This document shows positions 46,577 to 56,459 of a DNA stretch of 64,000 nucleotides, one piece after another. Position 1 is the first letter of the stretch. Each line of letters begins with the position of its first letter. The DNA comes from Duganella sp. CF517. Lineage in GTDB: Bacteria; Pseudomonadota; Gammaproteobacteria; Burkholderiales; Burkholderiaceae_D. Below the pieces are notes generated by a model. It made no database searches. It was given only the letters and a program-made list of their open reading frames with translations, and was not told the DNA's origin. The stretch is from NCBI RefSeq assembly GCF_900110275.1, contig NZ_FODC01000007.1:248001-312000 (forward strand), given 5' to 3'. Position numbers and translations under genes: made by a program.

Positions 46577-47470
46577 ATGAACAGCCTTTACCAATCCTCC
46601 ATCAAATCCCTGCCACTGCTCGGCCATGGCAAAGTCCGCGACAACTACGCCGTCGGCGACGATAAAATTCTGATCGTCACCACCGACCGCCTGTCCGCCT
46701 TCGACGTTGTCATGAACGAGCCGATTCCCGGCAAGGGCATGGTCTTGAACCAGATGAGCGATTTCTGGTTCGAGAAACTGGGCCACATCGTGCCGAACCA
46801 CCTGACCGGCGTCGCGCCCGAGTCCGTGGTGGCAGCCGATGAGGTGGAGCAGGTCAAGGGCCGCGCCGTGGTCGCCAAACGCCTGAAGCCGATCATGGTC
46901 GAGGCGGTGGTGCGCGGTTACATCATCGGTTCGGGCTGGAAGGATTACCAGGCCACCGGCAGCATCTGCGGCATCGAATTGCCGGCCGGCCTGCGCCAGG
47001 CGGAGAAATTGCCCGAGCCGCTGTTCACCCCGGCCGCGAAAGCCGAGCTGGGCGAGCACGACGAGAACATCAGCTTTGCCGACATGGAAAGCCGCATCGG
47101 CGCCGAACTGGCCGCCAAAATGCGCGATATCAGCATCAAACTGTACACCGCCGCCGCCGACTACGCGGCCACGCGCGGCATCATCATCGCCGACACCAAG
47201 TTCGAGTTCGGCCTGGACGAAAACGGCGTCATGCACCTGATGGACGAAGTGCTGACCGCCGATTCGTCGCGCTTCTGGCCGGCCGATTCGTACGCGCCGG
47301 ACATGTCGCCGCCGTCGTTCGACAAGCAATTCGTGCGCGATTACCTGGAAACCTTGGACTGGGGCAAGACCGCGCCGGCGCCGGCATTGCCGGCAGACGT
47401 CATCGACAAGACCCAGGCCAAGTATTTCGAAGCGATCGAGCGCCTGACCGGCCAGAAGCTGAAGGCCTGA
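46577..47470 (+). CDS. purC: Phosphoribosylaminoimidazole-succinocarboxamide (SAICAR) synthase
   Basis: Purine enzyme of 297 residues ligating aspartate to CAIR. Blocks: [32 protein letters not shown] (ATP binding), [47 protein letters not shown], and [19 protein letters not shown] 46577; the frame upstream runs through fba. First of three consecutive purine genes with only one base before purE. Confidence 0.96.
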   Translation: MNSLYQSSIKSLPLLGHGKVRDNYAVGDDKILIVTTDRLSAFDVVMNEPIPGKGMVLNQMSDFWFEKLGHIVPNHLTGVAPESVVAADEVEQVKGRAVVAKRLKPIMVEAVVRGYIIGSGWKDYQATGSICGIELPAGLRQAEKLPEPLFTPAAKAELGEHDENISFADMESRIGAELAAKMRDISIKLYTAAADYAATRGIIIADTKFEFGLDENGVMHLMDEVLTADSSRFWPADSYAPDMSPPSFDKQFVRDYLETLDWGKTAPAPALPADVIDKTQAKYFEAIERLTGQKLKA

Positions 47471-47471
47471 G

Positions 47472-47975
47472 ATGGCGGACGCTAACAACAAGCCGCTGGT
47501 CGGCGTCATCATGGGCTCGTCGTCGGACTGGGACGTGATGCAAAACGCGGTCGCCATCCTGAAACAGTTCGGCGTGCCGTTCGAGGCGCAAGTGATTTCC
47601 GCGCACCGCATGCCGGACGAGATGTACGCGTACGCCAGGAGCGCCCGGGCGCGCGGCTTGCGCGCCATCATCGCCGGCGCCGGCGGCGCCGCCCACCTGC
47701 CGGGCATGGTCGCGGCGATGACCATCGTGCCGGTGCTGGGCGTGCCGGTGCCGTCGAAGTATCTGCGCGGCGAGGATTCGCTGCTGTCCATCGTGCAGAT
47801 GCCCAAGGGCGTGCCGGTGTCGACCTTCGCCATCGGCGAGGCGGGCGCCGCCAACGCCGCGCTGACGGCGGTGGCGATGATCGCCGCCAACGACGACGCG
47901 CTGGCCGACAAGCTGGAAGCCTTCCGCGTGACGCAGACCGAAGCCGCCAAGGCCATGACGCTGCCGCTTGAATAA
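47472..47975 (+). CDS. purE: N5-carboxyaminoimidazole ribonucleotide mutase
   Basis: Enzyme of 167 residues moving the carboxylate of N5-CAIR to C4. Signature [16 protein letters not shown] at the start, [11 protein letters not shown] with the catalytic His, and [21 protein letters not shown] 47472 starts one base after the purC stop, so translation is coupled. Works with PurK next door. Confidence 0.97.
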   Translation: MADANNKPLVGVIMGSSSDWDVMQNAVAILKQFGVPFEAQVISAHRMPDEMYAYARSARARGLRAIIAGAGGAAHLPGMVAAMTIVPVLGVPVPSKYLRGEDSLLSIVQMPKGVPVSTFAIGEAGAANAALTAVAMIAANDDALADKLEAFRVTQTEAAKAMTLPLE

Positions 47976-47991
47976 CGTTTGAAATAAATCG

Positions 47992-49197
47992 ATGAGCAAA
48001 GATTTTTCTCCACTTGTGCCCGCCGCCAATCCGGCGGCGTGGCTGGGCGTGATGGGCGGCGGTCAACTGGGCCGCATGTTCGCCCAGGCCGCCCAGAGCA
48101 TGGGTTACCAGGTCGCCGTGCTGGAGCCGGCCGATGAATGTCCCGCCGGCCAGGTCGCGCAGCGCCTGGTCAACGCCGGCTACGGCGACGCCGCCGGCCT
48201 CGACGCGCTGGCCGCGCAATGCCTGGCCGTCACCACCGAATTCGAGAACGTGCCCGCCGACAGCCTGTCGCGCCTGGCGGAGCGCGTGTTCGTCGCCCCC
48301 GACGCCCACGGCGTCTCGGTGGCGCAGGACCGCATCGCCGAGAAGAAATTCTTTGTCGATTGCGCGCCGCGCTCGGGCGTGCTGCCGGCGCCGCACAAAG
48401 TGATCGCCACGCAGCAGGATATCGACGATATCGCCGACGATCTGCTGCCGGGCATCCTGAAGACCGTGCGCATGGGTTACGACGGCAAGGGCCAGGTCCG
48501 CGTGAAGTCGCGCGAAGACGTGCGCGCCGCGTTTGAAAGCATGGACAAGGTCACCTGCCTGCTGGAAAAAATGCTGCCGCTGGCCTATGAAGTGTCGGTG
48601 CTGACCGCGCGCGGCGCCGACGGCGCGTCGGTGGTCTATCCGATCGCCGAGAACGTCCACCGCGACGGCATCCTGTTCACCACCACCGTGCCGGGCCCGA
48701 ACGTTTCCGAGGCCAGCGCCAGGATCGCGCAACAGGCGGCGCAGGCGATTGTGGCCGAACTCGGCTACGTCGGCGTGCTGTGCATCGAATTCTTCGTCTT
48801 GACCGACGGCAGCCTGGTGGTCAACGAAATGGCGCCGCGTCCGCACAACAGCGGCCATTACACGATGGACGCCTGCGTCACCAGCCAGTTCGCGCAGCAG
48901 GTCCGCGCGATGGCGCGCCTGCCGCTGGGCGACGTGCGCCAGCATTCGCCGGCCGTCATGCTCAACATCCTGGGCGACGTCTGGTTCGAAGGCGACAGTG
49001 CGGGGGAAGCTGAGACTGCGCGCGAACCGGCCTGGGACCGCATCCTGGCCTTGCCCGGCGCCTGCCTGCATCTGTACGGCAAGGACGATCCGCGCCGCGC
49101 CCGCAAGATGGGCCACCTGACCATCGTCGCGCCGACGTTGGACGAGGCCCGGCGCCAGCTCGACGCCGCCTGCGCCATCCTGGGTATCGCGCCGTGA
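47992..49197 (+). CDS. purK: N5-carboxyaminoimidazole ribonucleotide synthase
   Basis: ATP-grasp enzyme of 401 residues that carboxylates AIR. N-terminal [41 protein letters not shown], and the ATP-grasp core [16 protein letters not shown] and [20 protein letters not shown]. Sixteen bases after purE. The stop overlaps the GTG start of the Sua5 gene (GTGA). Confidence 0.96.
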   Translation: MSKDFSPLVPAANPAAWLGVMGGGQLGRMFAQAAQSMGYQVAVLEPADECPAGQVAQRLVNAGYGDAAGLDALAAQCLAVTTEFENVPADSLSRLAERVFVAPDAHGVSVAQDRIAEKKFFVDCAPRSGVLPAPHKVIATQQDIDDIADDLLPGILKTVRMGYDGKGQVRVKSREDVRAAFESMDKVTCLLEKMLPLAYEVSVLTARGADGASVVYPIAENVHRDGILFTTTVPGPNVSEASARIAQQAAQAIVAELGYVGVLCIEFFVLTDGSLVVNEMAPRPHNSGHYTMDACVTSQFAQQVRAMARLPLGDVRQHSPAVMLNILGDVWFEGDSAGEAETAREPAWDRILALPGACLHLYGKDDPRRARKMGHLTIVAPTLDEARRQLDAACAILGIAP

Positions 49198-50264
49198 AGA
49201 AACCGCATCACGCGGTCGCTGACGGCGCCGACATCGCGGCGGCGGCGCTGGTGCTGGAGGAGGGCGGCCTGGTCGCCTTCCCGACCGAGACCGTCTACGG
49301 CCTCGGCGCCGACGCCGAAAATCCGGCCGCCGTCGCCCGCATCTACCAGGCCAAGGGCCGCCCGAACGACCACCCGGTGATCGTGCACGTGGCGCCCGGC
49401 GCCGATCTGGACTACTGGGTCACCGACATCCCTGACGAAGCGCGGCAACTGGTCGCCGCCTTCTGGCCGGGACCGCTGACCTTGATTTTGAAACGCGCCG
49501 GCCACATTCCCGACGCCGTCTCCGGCGGCCAGGACACGGTCGGCATCCGCTGCCCGTCGCATCCGGTCGCGATCGCTTTGCTGAGCGCATTCAAGGGCGG
49601 CAAGGGCGGCGTGGCGGCGCCGTCGGCCAACAAGTTCGGCAACGTCAGCCCGACCACGGCCCAGCACGTGCGCGACGAGTTCGCGCTGGACGACGCCGAT
49701 GAAGGCTCGATCACGGGCGATGACGCCTGTTCGGCGGCCTTGTTGACGACCGTGCTCGAGGGCGGCCCCAGCCAGGTCGGCATCGAATCGACCATCGTCG
49801 ACCTGTCGCGCCTGGCGACGCACGGCCCGGTGCTGCTGCGTCCGGGCCATATCAGCGCCCGGCAGATCGCCGACGTCATCGGCCGATTGCCGGCCGCGCC
49901 CGACCAGGCCGCGCCGCGCGCCTCCGGCACGCTGGAATCGCATTACGCGCCGCGCACGCCGGTGACCATGCTCGACGGCGCCACGTTGACGGCGAAGCTG
50001 CCGCAACTGCAAGCGAAGGGCGTCAAGGTTGCCGTCATCAGCCACGCGCTGCCGGCGCTGGTGGCCAGCCAGCAGGTGCTGCCCGCCGATCCGGCCGGCT
50101 ACGCCTACGGCCTCTACGCCGCCTTGCGCGACATGGACCAGACCGGCTCGGACCTGATCCTGGTCGAAACCCCGCCGCAGGATGCGCAATGGCTGGGCGT
50201 CAACGACCGCCTGCGCCGCGCGGTGTTCGGCTCCGCCGGCGTGATCGAATCGCTGCTCGATTGA
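49194..50264 (+). CDS. sua5: Threonylcarbamoyl-AMP synthase, Sua5 (two-domain) type
   Basis: tRNA t6A pathway enzyme of 356 residues that makes threonylcarbamoyl-AMP from Thr, bicarbonate and ATP. YrdC domain (about 1-215): [41 protein letters not shown] and [36 protein letters not shown]-terminal Sua5 extension: [16 protein letters not shown] onward. GTG start overlaps purK. tcdA, which acts on the finished t6A, is also in the window (57782). Confidence 0.92.
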   Translation: MKKPHHAVADGADIAAAALVLEEGGLVAFPTETVYGLGADAENPAAVARIYQAKGRPNDHPVIVHVAPGADLDYWVTDIPDEARQLVAAFWPGPLTLILKRAGHIPDAVSGGQDTVGIRCPSHPVAIALLSAFKGGKGGVAAPSANKFGNVSPTTAQHVRDEFALDDADEGSITGDDACSAALLTTVLEGGPSQVGIESTIVDLSRLATHGPVLLRPGHISARQIADVIGRLPAAPDQAAPRASGTLESHYAPRTPVTMLDGATLTAKLPQLQAKGVKVAVISHALPALVASQQVLPADPAGYAYGLYAALRDMDQTGSDLILVETPPQDAQWLGVNDRLRRAVFGSAGVIESLLD

Positions 50265-50455
50265 TCGCGCCGCCGGCGTTTTGAGCTGGATCAACTTGCA
50301 CTCAAAAAGCCGAGCAACTGTTCCTTTTTGCTCACAACTAATGAGTTCGTCGGGTGTTTTCCTATACAAGCATCGCCAACGCTGGCATATTAGTCGGGAT
50401 GCGAATAGCACGTTCGTTCGTAGCAAATCATAAAAGAATATTTACAGGAGACAAT

Positions 50456-51835
50456 ATGCGCAACACCAAATTTGCACTCGCTGCAATGACCCTGGCCGTC
50501 CTTGCGGGTTGCGGCGGCAGCGCCGACCCGAAGCCGGGTGATCAAACCATCAAAAACAAGTACAGCGCACAAGTGTCGTTCGGCGACAGCCTGTCCGACG
50601 TGGGTTCGTATGCCGTCGGCACCGTGGCTGCGCTCAAGGGCGGTAAATTCACCATCAACGGCGACAACACCGCGATCGCCTCCACCCTGACCGGCAGGAA
50701 CTGGACCGAACTGATCGCCGCCCAGCTGGGCCTGGCCGCGCCGTGCGCGGCGCTCACCGGCCTCGACGGCGACGCCAGCAAGGGCTTCTCGGTGCCGCAG
50801 GTGGCCCACGCCGGCTGCTACGGCTATGCGCAGGGCGGCTCCCGCGTCACCAATCCGGTTGGACCGGGCAATAAATTGGCCGGCAGCGCGCTCGGCGCGT
50901 TGACGGTTCCCGTCGTCACCCAGGTGGCCAACCACTTGAAAGCGGTCGGCGGCAAGTTCAAGGGCGACGAGATGGTCTTCGTCATGGCCGGCGGTAACGA
51001 TGTGCTGTTCCAGCTGGCCGCGCTGAGCGCCGGCGCCACCGCCGCCGGCACCGCCGCCGGCGGTCCGGCCTACTTGCAGAGCCTGGTGCCGCAGTTGGCG
51101 GCGGGCGCGACCAATCCGCAGACCGCCGCCCAGGCCATCGCTTTCGCCGCGCAAACGGAGGCGGCGCGCGCCGGCAGCACCCAGGCCAGCATCACCCAGG
51201 TCGCCATCGGCGCCGCCGCCGTCCAGCCGGGCAACTCGGCCGTCGCCGCGCAGGCCGTCTACGGTCCGATGGTCGCCAAGGCCACCGCCGACGCCACCGC
51301 CGCCGGCACCAAGGCCGGACTGGATTACGCCACCGCCAAGGGCCCGGAACTGGTCGCCGCGCTGGCCGCCGCCGGCACCGAACTGGCCAACCTGGTCAAG
51401 ACGCAAATCGTCGCCAACGGCGCCAACTACGTGACGGTCAACAACCTGCCGGACGTGGCCACCACGCCGTCGGGCCGTGGCCAGTCGGCCGCCACCCAGG
51501 CGCTGATCAACGCCATGGTGAGCGCCTTCAACAACGCGCTGACCGCCGGCCTGTCGGCCGAGCCCAAGGTGCTTATTGTCGACGTCTTCGCCGTCAGCCA
51601 CGACCAGGCCACCAATCCCGGCCCGTACGGCCTGACCAACGTGACCGAGCCCGCCTGCGACCTGAGCGCGGCCAAGAACCCGCTGGGCACGTCGCTGGCG
51701 TGCAACGGCGGCAACCTCAAAGCGGGCGACGTCAGCCACTACTCGTTCGCCGACGAAGTCCATCCGACCCCGTTCAACAACCTGCTGCTGGCCCGTTATG
51801 TGTCCAGAAGCCTGGTGACCAAGGGCTGGCTGTAA
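50456..51835 (+). CDS. SGNH/GDSL hydrolase lipoprotein with an Ala-rich insertion
   Basis: Predicted outer-membrane or periplasmic lipoprotein esterase of 459 residues. Signal peptide with lipobox LAGC (Cys19), GDSL block I at Ser45 (SFGDSLSDVG), oxyanion GGND at 179-182, and the catalytic Asp433-x-x-His436 in DEVHP. Between 188 and 320 it has an unusually long Ala/Gly/Thr-rich helical insertion that ordinary SGNH enzymes lack. ATG 50456 has CAGGAG upstream. Four Cys (near C97/C121 and C401/C416) may form disulfides. Substrate not identified; such enzymes often cleave lipids or acetyl esters. Confidence 0.86.
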   Translation: MRNTKFALAAMTLAVLAGCGGSADPKPGDQTIKNKYSAQVSFGDSLSDVGSYAVGTVAALKGGKFTINGDNTAIASTLTGRNWTELIAAQLGLAAPCAALTGLDGDASKGFSVPQVAHAGCYGYAQGGSRVTNPVGPGNKLAGSALGALTVPVVTQVANHLKAVGGKFKGDEMVFVMAGGNDVLFQLAALSAGATAAGTAAGGPAYLQSLVPQLAAGATNPQTAAQAIAFAAQTEAARAGSTQASITQVAIGAAAVQPGNSAVAAQAVYGPMVAKATADATAAGTKAGLDYATAKGPELVAALAAAGTELANLVKTQIVANGANYVTVNNLPDVATTPSGRGQSAATQALINAMVSAFNNALTAGLSAEPKVLIVDVFAVSHDQATNPGPYGLTNVTEPACDLSAAKNPLGTSLACNGGNLKAGDVSHYSFADEVHPTPFNNLLLARYVSRSLVTKGWL

Positions 51836-51848
51836 TTCTGTCGTCGCG

Positions 51849-51877
51849 GGCGGGCGCCGCTGAGCGCGGCGCCCGCC
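51849..51877. other. Strong GC hairpin between GDSL gene and ompW
   Basis: GGCGGGCGCCGC (51849-51860) pairs with GCGGCGCCCGCC (51866-51877). No T-run follows; possibly an mRNA-stabilising or attenuating element in front of ompW. Confidence 0.7.
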
Positions 51878-51907
51878 GGACCACACCATAAAAAATCAGG
51901 AGACGAT

Positions 51908-52606
51908 ATGAACAAGGGTTTCAACACCACCGTAAAACTGCTGGCGCTGGCCGCCGCGATGTCGGTGGCCACGGCCGCGTCGGCGCAACAGACCACCGGC
52001 ACCTGGCTGGTCACCGCCGGCATCAACAAGATCACGCCGAAGGTCAAATCCGGCGACGTGTCGGCGCCGGCGCTGCCGGGCACCAAGGCCGACATCGATT
52101 CGGACACCAAACCGCGCGTGGCGTTCGCGTACATGGTCACCGACAATGTTTCGGCGGAAATCGATCTGGGCCTGCCGTACAAGCACGACCTGATCGGCTC
52201 GGGCTCGATCGAGGGCACCGGCAAGCTGGGCACGTCGGAAGTGTTGCCGCCGACAGCCTTCATCCAGTACCGCTTCCTGCCGGCCAACGCGATGTTCCGT
52301 CCGTATGTCGGCCTGGGCATCACCTACGCCCACTTCCAGAAGGAACGCGGTTCGGGCCAGCTGACGGCGATCCTGAACACCGGCGGTCCGGGCGCGACCT
52401 TCAAGGTCGACGACAAATGGGCGGCCAGCTACCAGGTCGGCGCCACCGTCAAGATCAACGAACAGTGGTTCGTCGATGCCACCGTGATCAAGACCAAGCT
52501 CAAGACCCAGGTGCATTTCTCGACCGGCCAGAACCAGGATATCCGCCTCGATCCGCTGGCGGTGAGCGTCAGCGTCGGCTACAACTTCAAGGGTTTCAAC
52601 TTCTGA
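51908..52606 (+). CDS. ompW: OmpW family outer-membrane protein
   Basis: Eight-stranded beta-barrel protein of 232 residues. Signal peptide ([17 protein letters not shown]), then alternating hydrophobic strands; family blocks [52 protein letters not shown] and the C-terminal [14 protein letters not shown] ending in Phe for BAM recognition. Proposed role is passage of small hydrophobic compounds. ATG 51908 with AGGAG upstream. A terminator follows. Confidence 0.93.
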   Translation: MNKGFNTTVKLLALAAAMSVATAASAQQTTGTWLVTAGINKITPKVKSGDVSAPALPGTKADIDSDTKPRVAFAYMVTDNVSAEIDLGLPYKHDLIGSGSIEGTGKLGTSEVLPPTAFIQYRFLPANAMFRPYVGLGITYAHFQKERGSGQLTAILNTGGPGATFKVDDKWAASYQVGATVKINEQWFVDATVIKTKLKTQVHFSTGQNQDIRLDPLAVSVSVGYNFKGFNF

Positions 52607-52623
52607 TTATCGAATTTGGGCCG

Positions 52624-52661
52624 AAAAAAAACCGCTGCGATGTTGTGCAGCGGTTTTTTTT
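52624..52661. terminator. Bidirectional terminator between ompW and gcdH
   Basis: A8CCGCTGC (52624-52638) pairs with GCAGCGGT8 (52647-52661), loop of 8 bases. It serves both convergent genes. Confidence 0.92.
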
Positions 52662-52676
52662 CATCCTGCGGGCGGC

Positions 52677-53861
52677 TTATTGGAACGCCTGGATGCCGGT
52701 CTGCGCGCGGCCCAGGATCAGGGCATGGATGTCGTGCGTGCCCTCGTAGGTGTTGACCACCTCCAGGTTGACCATGTGGCGGATGACGCCGAACTCGTCC
52801 GAAATGCCGTTACCGCCGAGCATGTCGCGCGCGACCCGGGCGATGTCCAGCGACTTGCCGCAGGAATTGCGCTTCATCATCGAGGTGATTTCCACCGCCG
52901 CCGTGCCGGCGTCCTTCATGCGGCCCAGCTGCAGGCAGCCTTGCAGGCCGAGCGTGATTTCGGTCTGCATGTCGGCCAGCTTTTTTTGCACCAGCTGGTT
53001 GGCGGCCAGCGGACGGCCGAATTGCGAGCGGTCCAGCACGTACTGGCGGGCGATGTGCCAGCAGGCCTCGGCCGCGCCCAGCGCGCCCCAGGCGATGCCG
53101 TAGCGGGCCGAGTTCAGGCACGTGAACGGACCCTTGAGGCCGCGCACGTCCGGGAAGGCGTTTTCCTCCGGGCAGAACACGTTGTCCATGACGATCTCGC
53201 CGGTCAACGAGGCGCGCAGGCCGAACTTGCCGTGGATGGCGGGGGCGCTCAGGCCGGCCATGCCTTTTTCCAGCACGAAGCCACGGATCGCGCCTTCGTC
53301 GTCCTTGGCCCAGACCACGAACACGTCGGCCACCGGCGAATTGGTGATCCACATCTTGGCGCCGGTCAGCGCGTAGCCGCCCGGCACCTTCTTGGCGCGG
53401 GTGATCATCGAACCGGGATCGGAACCGTGGTTCGGCTCGGTCAGGCCGAAGCAGCCGATCCATTCGCCGGTCGCCAGTTTCGGCAGGTATTTCTGGCGCT
53501 GCGCCTCGGTGCCGAATTCGAAGATCGGCACCATCACCAGCGACGACTGCACGCTCATCATCGAGCGGTAGCCGGAATCGACGCGCTCGACTTCGCGCGC
53601 GATCAGGCCGTAGGAGACGTAGTTCAGGCCGGGACCGCCGTACTGGTCGGGGATGGTCGGCCCCAGCAGGCCCAATTCGCCCATTTCGCGGAAGATCGAC
53701 GTGTCCATCTTCTCGTGGCGGAACGCCTCCAGGATGCGCGGGGCCAGCTTGTCCTGGCAATAGGCAGCGGCGGCGTCGCGCACCATGCGCTCGTCGTCGG
53801 TCAGTTGCTGGTCCAGCAACAAGGGGTCATCCCAGTGGAATTGGGCGCGGGCTTGGCTCAT
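52677..53861 (-). CDS. gcdH: Glutaryl-CoA dehydrogenase
   Basis: FAD acyl-CoA dehydrogenase of 394 residues, decarboxylating glutaryl-CoA to crotonyl-CoA in lysine and tryptophan breakdown. Seen: [101 protein letters not shown] and the catalytic Glu in [19 protein letters not shown]. The [15 protein letters not shown] block is characteristic of this subgroup. No electron-transfer flavoprotein gene is in the window. Confidence 0.94.
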   Translation of the reverse strand: MSQARAQFHWDDPLLLDQQLTDDERMVRDAAAAYCQDKLAPRILEAFRHEKMDTSIFREMGELGLLGPTIPDQYGGPGLNYVSYGLIAREVERVDSGYRSMMSVQSSLVMVPIFEFGTEAQRQKYLPKLATGEWIGCFGLTEPNHGSDPGSMITRAKKVPGGYALTGAKMWITNSPVADVFVVWAKDDEGAIRGFVLEKGMAGLSAPAIHGKFGLRASLTGEIVMDNVFCPEENAFPDVRGLKGPFTCLNSARYGIAWGALGAAEACWHIARQYVLDRSQFGRPLAANQLVQKKLADMQTEITLGLQGCLQLGRMKDAGTAAVEITSMMKRNSCGKSLDIARVARDMLGGNGISDEFGVIRHMVNLEVVNTYEGTHDIHALILGRAQTGIQAFQ

Positions 53862-53949
53862 GGTGGTCTCTCATTATGGTGAATGCTGCCAGCATTCTAT
53901 GCCGCGCCGCCCACCCCGGCTTTTCAAATGGCGACACCAATTTCCGTTT

Positions 53950-54453
53950 TTAGCCCAGGCTGCCGAACTGGCCGCCGTGGAAGATCAGCGGCGGCGCCGG
54001 CGTAAATTCGCACAACTCGACCTCGCCGACGAAAATCACGTGGTCGCCCTCGGGGTAGCGGCTGCGGTTGTGGCATTCGAACCAGGCCGAGCCGCCCTTG
54101 AGGATCGGCTGGCCGGTGCGCGACAGCTCGTACTCGACGGTTTCCCACGGATTGCTGCCGCGCGTGGCGAACAGCTTGGCCAGGTGGGCCTGGCCGGCGC
54201 TGAGCACGTTGATGACATAATGCGAGTTACCCGTGAAGATGGGCATGCTGTTGGCGCCGTTCGACAGGCTCCACAGCACCAGCGGCGGATCGAGCGAGAC
54301 CGAGTTGAACGAACTGGCCGTCAGGCCGCGGAACGTGCCGTCGGCCAGCCGCGTGGTGATCACGGTCACGCCGGTGGCGAACTGGCCCAGCGCCTGGCGG
54401 AAATGGGCGGTGTCGAAAGCGCGTTCTTCGGCGCGGGGGGAGATGGTGTGCAT
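53950..54453 (-). CDS. Flavin reductase-like protein
   Basis: Flavin-binding split-barrel protein of 167 residues. FRQALGQFATGVTVITT, GLTASSFNSVSLDPPLVLWSLS and HYVINVLSAGQAHLAKLFA are typical of the short reductase component of two-component monooxygenases (HpaC type), binding FMN or FAD and NAD(P)H. No partner monooxygenase is adjacent. It lies downstream of gcdH on the same strand (88-base gap) but is probably separate. Confidence 0.88.
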   Translation of the reverse strand: MHTISPRAEERAFDTAHFRQALGQFATGVTVITTRLADGTFRGLTASSFNSVSLDPPLVLWSLSNGANSMPIFTGNSHYVINVLSAGQAHLAKLFATRGSNPWETVEYELSRTGQPILKGGSAWFECHNRSRYPEGDHVIFVGEVELCEFTPAPPLIFHGGQFGSLG

Positions 54454-54600
54454 GGGTCGGCCTGGGTTCTTTTAGCCATTATGCCAAAGATTTGTGGCGG
54501 CGATGGAATCCGCCCCGTCGCGCGGCGCTAAACTGGCGGCGCGCGGCGCGCGATTGCGTTACAGTGGCCCATGGCAAGCGGCTTCGATACGGAGGGGGCT

Positions 54601-55152
54601 ATGGGCAGCAATGGCGCGCCGGGCGCGGCGCTGGAGACGGCGGTTCTGGGCGGCGGCTGCTTTTGGTGCCTGGAGGCGGTGTATCTGGAAGTGAAGGGCG
54701 TTGTAAGCGTCGAGTCCGGCTACACGGGCGGCGCCGTGCCGCATCCCACGTACGAGCAGGTGTGCGTCGGCGACACCGGCCACGCCGAAGTGGTGAAGTT
54801 GCAATTTGATCCCTCCGTCGTCGCCTACCACGACCTCCTCGAGATTTTCTTCACCATCCACGATCCGACCACCGCTAACCGCCAGGGCAACGATGTCGGC
54901 ACGCAATATCGCTCGGTCGTCTATCACCAGTCGCCGGAGCAGGAGGCGACCGCGCGCCAGGTCATCGCCGAGATGGCCAATGTGTGGGACGCGCCCATCG
55001 TCACCGAACTGTCGCCCGCGCTGCCGTATTACAAGGCCGAGGATTACCACCAGGATTACTTCCGCCGCCATCCGTTGCAGGGCTATTGCGCGTTCGTGGT
55101 CGCGCCCAAGGTGGCCGAGTTCCGCAAGATCCACGGCCATCGCATCAAATAG
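54601..55152 (+). CDS. msrA: Peptide methionine-(S)-sulfoxide reductase
   Basis: Repair enzyme of 183 residues. The catalytic GCFWC motif with its first Cys is in ETAVLGGGCFWCLEAVY; further blocks are SGYTGGAVPHPTYEQVCVGDTGHAEVV, FFTIHDPTTANRQGNDVGTQYRSVV and AEDYHQDYFRRHP. ATG 54601 is preceded by GGAGGGGG; ATG 54571 would add ten residues without a binding site. The resolving Cys is the one in HPLQGYCAF. Its end overlaps cfa tail to tail by 8 bases. Confidence 0.95.
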   Translation: MGSNGAPGAALETAVLGGGCFWCLEAVYLEVKGVVSVESGYTGGAVPHPTYEQVCVGDTGHAEVVKLQFDPSVVAYHDLLEIFFTIHDPTTANRQGNDVGTQYRSVVYHQSPEQEATARQVIAEMANVWDAPIVTELSPALPYYKAEDYHQDYFRRHPLQGYCAFVVAPKVAEFRKIHGHRIK

Positions 55153-56380
55153 CGCGTTGCGTTTGCTCCGGGTACATGTATTTGCGTGACCATGGCAACG
55201 TGCCGCCGCGCTGGCCCGCCTTGTGGCCGACGATTTGATACAGGCTGATCCAATCCTGCTCGAACGCGTGGCTGCAACCGGCCAGGTACACGTGCCAGAT
55301 CCGGTAGCGCTTGTCCCCGGCCAGCGCGCGCAGGCGCTCGCCGTGCGCTTCGAAATTGTCGGTCCAGATGGCGCAGGTGCGCGCGTAGTGCCGGCGCAGG
55401 TTCTCCACGTCGTACGCCTCCAGGCCGCCTTGCTGCATCGCTTTGAGCACGCTGCCCACGTGCGCCAGCTCGCCGTGCGGAAACACATACTTGTCGATGA
55501 ACTCGCCGCCGCCATAGGGCGCCTGGCCGTTGTCCGCATCGGTGGAGGTGATGCCGTGATTCATCACCAGACCGTCCGGCGCCAGCAGCCGCTCGATGGC
55601 GGCGAAATACTCCGGCAAATGCCGCAGTCCGACATGCTCGAACATGCCGACACTGGTGATGCGGTCGAACTGGCCGCGCACGTCGCGGTAATCCTGCAGC
55701 CGGATCTCGACCAGGTGCTCGAGGCCGGCCAGCCGCACGCGCTGCCGGGCCAGCGCGTACTGGTTTTCCGACAAGGTGACGCCGACGCAGCGCACCCGGT
55801 ACTGCTGCGCCGCGCGGATCACCAGCGCGCCCCAACCGCAGCCGATGTCGAGCAGCGTATGGTCGGGCCGCAGCACGATCTTGCGCAGGATGTGGTCGAT
55901 TTTCTTGAGCTGGGCGGCGGCCAGGTCCTCGTCGCCGTCCTCGAAGTAGGCGCAGGAATAGACCATGTTCGGGTCGAGGAATTGCGCGTAGAAATCGTTG
56001 GAGACGTCGTAGTGGTAGCGGATCGCCTCGGCGTCCTTGTGCTTGTCGTGCTTGATGCCGCGCGCCAGCCGCGATAACTTGCGCTCGGGCTTGAGCGTGG
56101 TGCGCGCCAGCGCGTTGACGACGGCGATCATGTCGCGCGCCGCGCCCTTGACCTCGATCGCGCCTTCCACATAGGCGGTGCCGAGGTTGGCCAGCGACGG
56201 CTTGAGCAGGTAGCGCGCGGCCGCCACATTGGGCAGGCGTATCGTCACCCGCGGCGCCTCGCTGGAAAAGTCGACGCACTGGCCGTTCCACAATTCAATG
56301 CGTAGCGGCAGCGCGATCTGGCGCCGGATGCCGGCGATCCAGGCGCTGAAGCGATTTTGTACGAACACTTGTGCCAACAC
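55145..56380 (-). CDS. cfa: Cyclopropane-fatty-acyl-phospholipid synthase
   Basis: SAM-dependent enzyme of 411 residues that converts unsaturated fatty-acid chains in membrane lipids to cyclopropanes. SAM site is LDIGCGWGALVIRAA; conserved HYDVSNDFYAQFLDPNMVYSCAYF and ERLLAPDGLVMNHGITS follow. N-terminal lipid-binding extension of about 120 residues is present. Start is GTG 56380 with GGAGG about 7 bases upstream; TTG next to it is equally usable. Likely induced in stationary phase; no stress promoter was identified. Confidence 0.93.
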   Translation of the reverse strand: MLAQVFVQNRFSAWIAGIRRQIALPLRIELWNGQCVDFSSEAPRVTIRLPNVAAARYLLKPSLANLGTAYVEGAIEVKGAARDMIAVVNALARTTLKPERKLSRLARGIKHDKHKDAEAIRYHYDVSNDFYAQFLDPNMVYSCAYFEDGDEDLAAAQLKKIDHILRKIVLRPDHTLLDIGCGWGALVIRAAQQYRVRCVGVTLSENQYALARQRVRLAGLEHLVEIRLQDYRDVRGQFDRITSVGMFEHVGLRHLPEYFAAIERLLAPDGLVMNHGITSTDADNGQAPYGGGEFIDKYVFPHGELAHVGSVLKAMQQGGLEAYDVENLRRHYARTCAIWTDNFEAHGERLRALAGDKRYRIWHVYLAGCSHAFEQDWISLYQIVGHKAGQRGGTLPWSRKYMYPEQTQRAI

Positions 56381-56400
56381 GATGCACCTCCGGTTCAGAA

Positions 56401-56428
56401 ATAAAAAGACCACCGCAAGCGATGGTCT
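56401..56428 (-). terminator. Terminator downstream of the hemerythrin-PdxH gene
   Basis: On the minus strand AGACCATCG pairs with CGGTGGTCT (one G-U pair), followed by TTTTTATT. It separates this gene from cfa, so they are independent transcripts. Confidence 0.78.
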
Positions 56429-56459
56429 GGAGTTCCGAACCGGCGCGCGCCGGCCGTGG

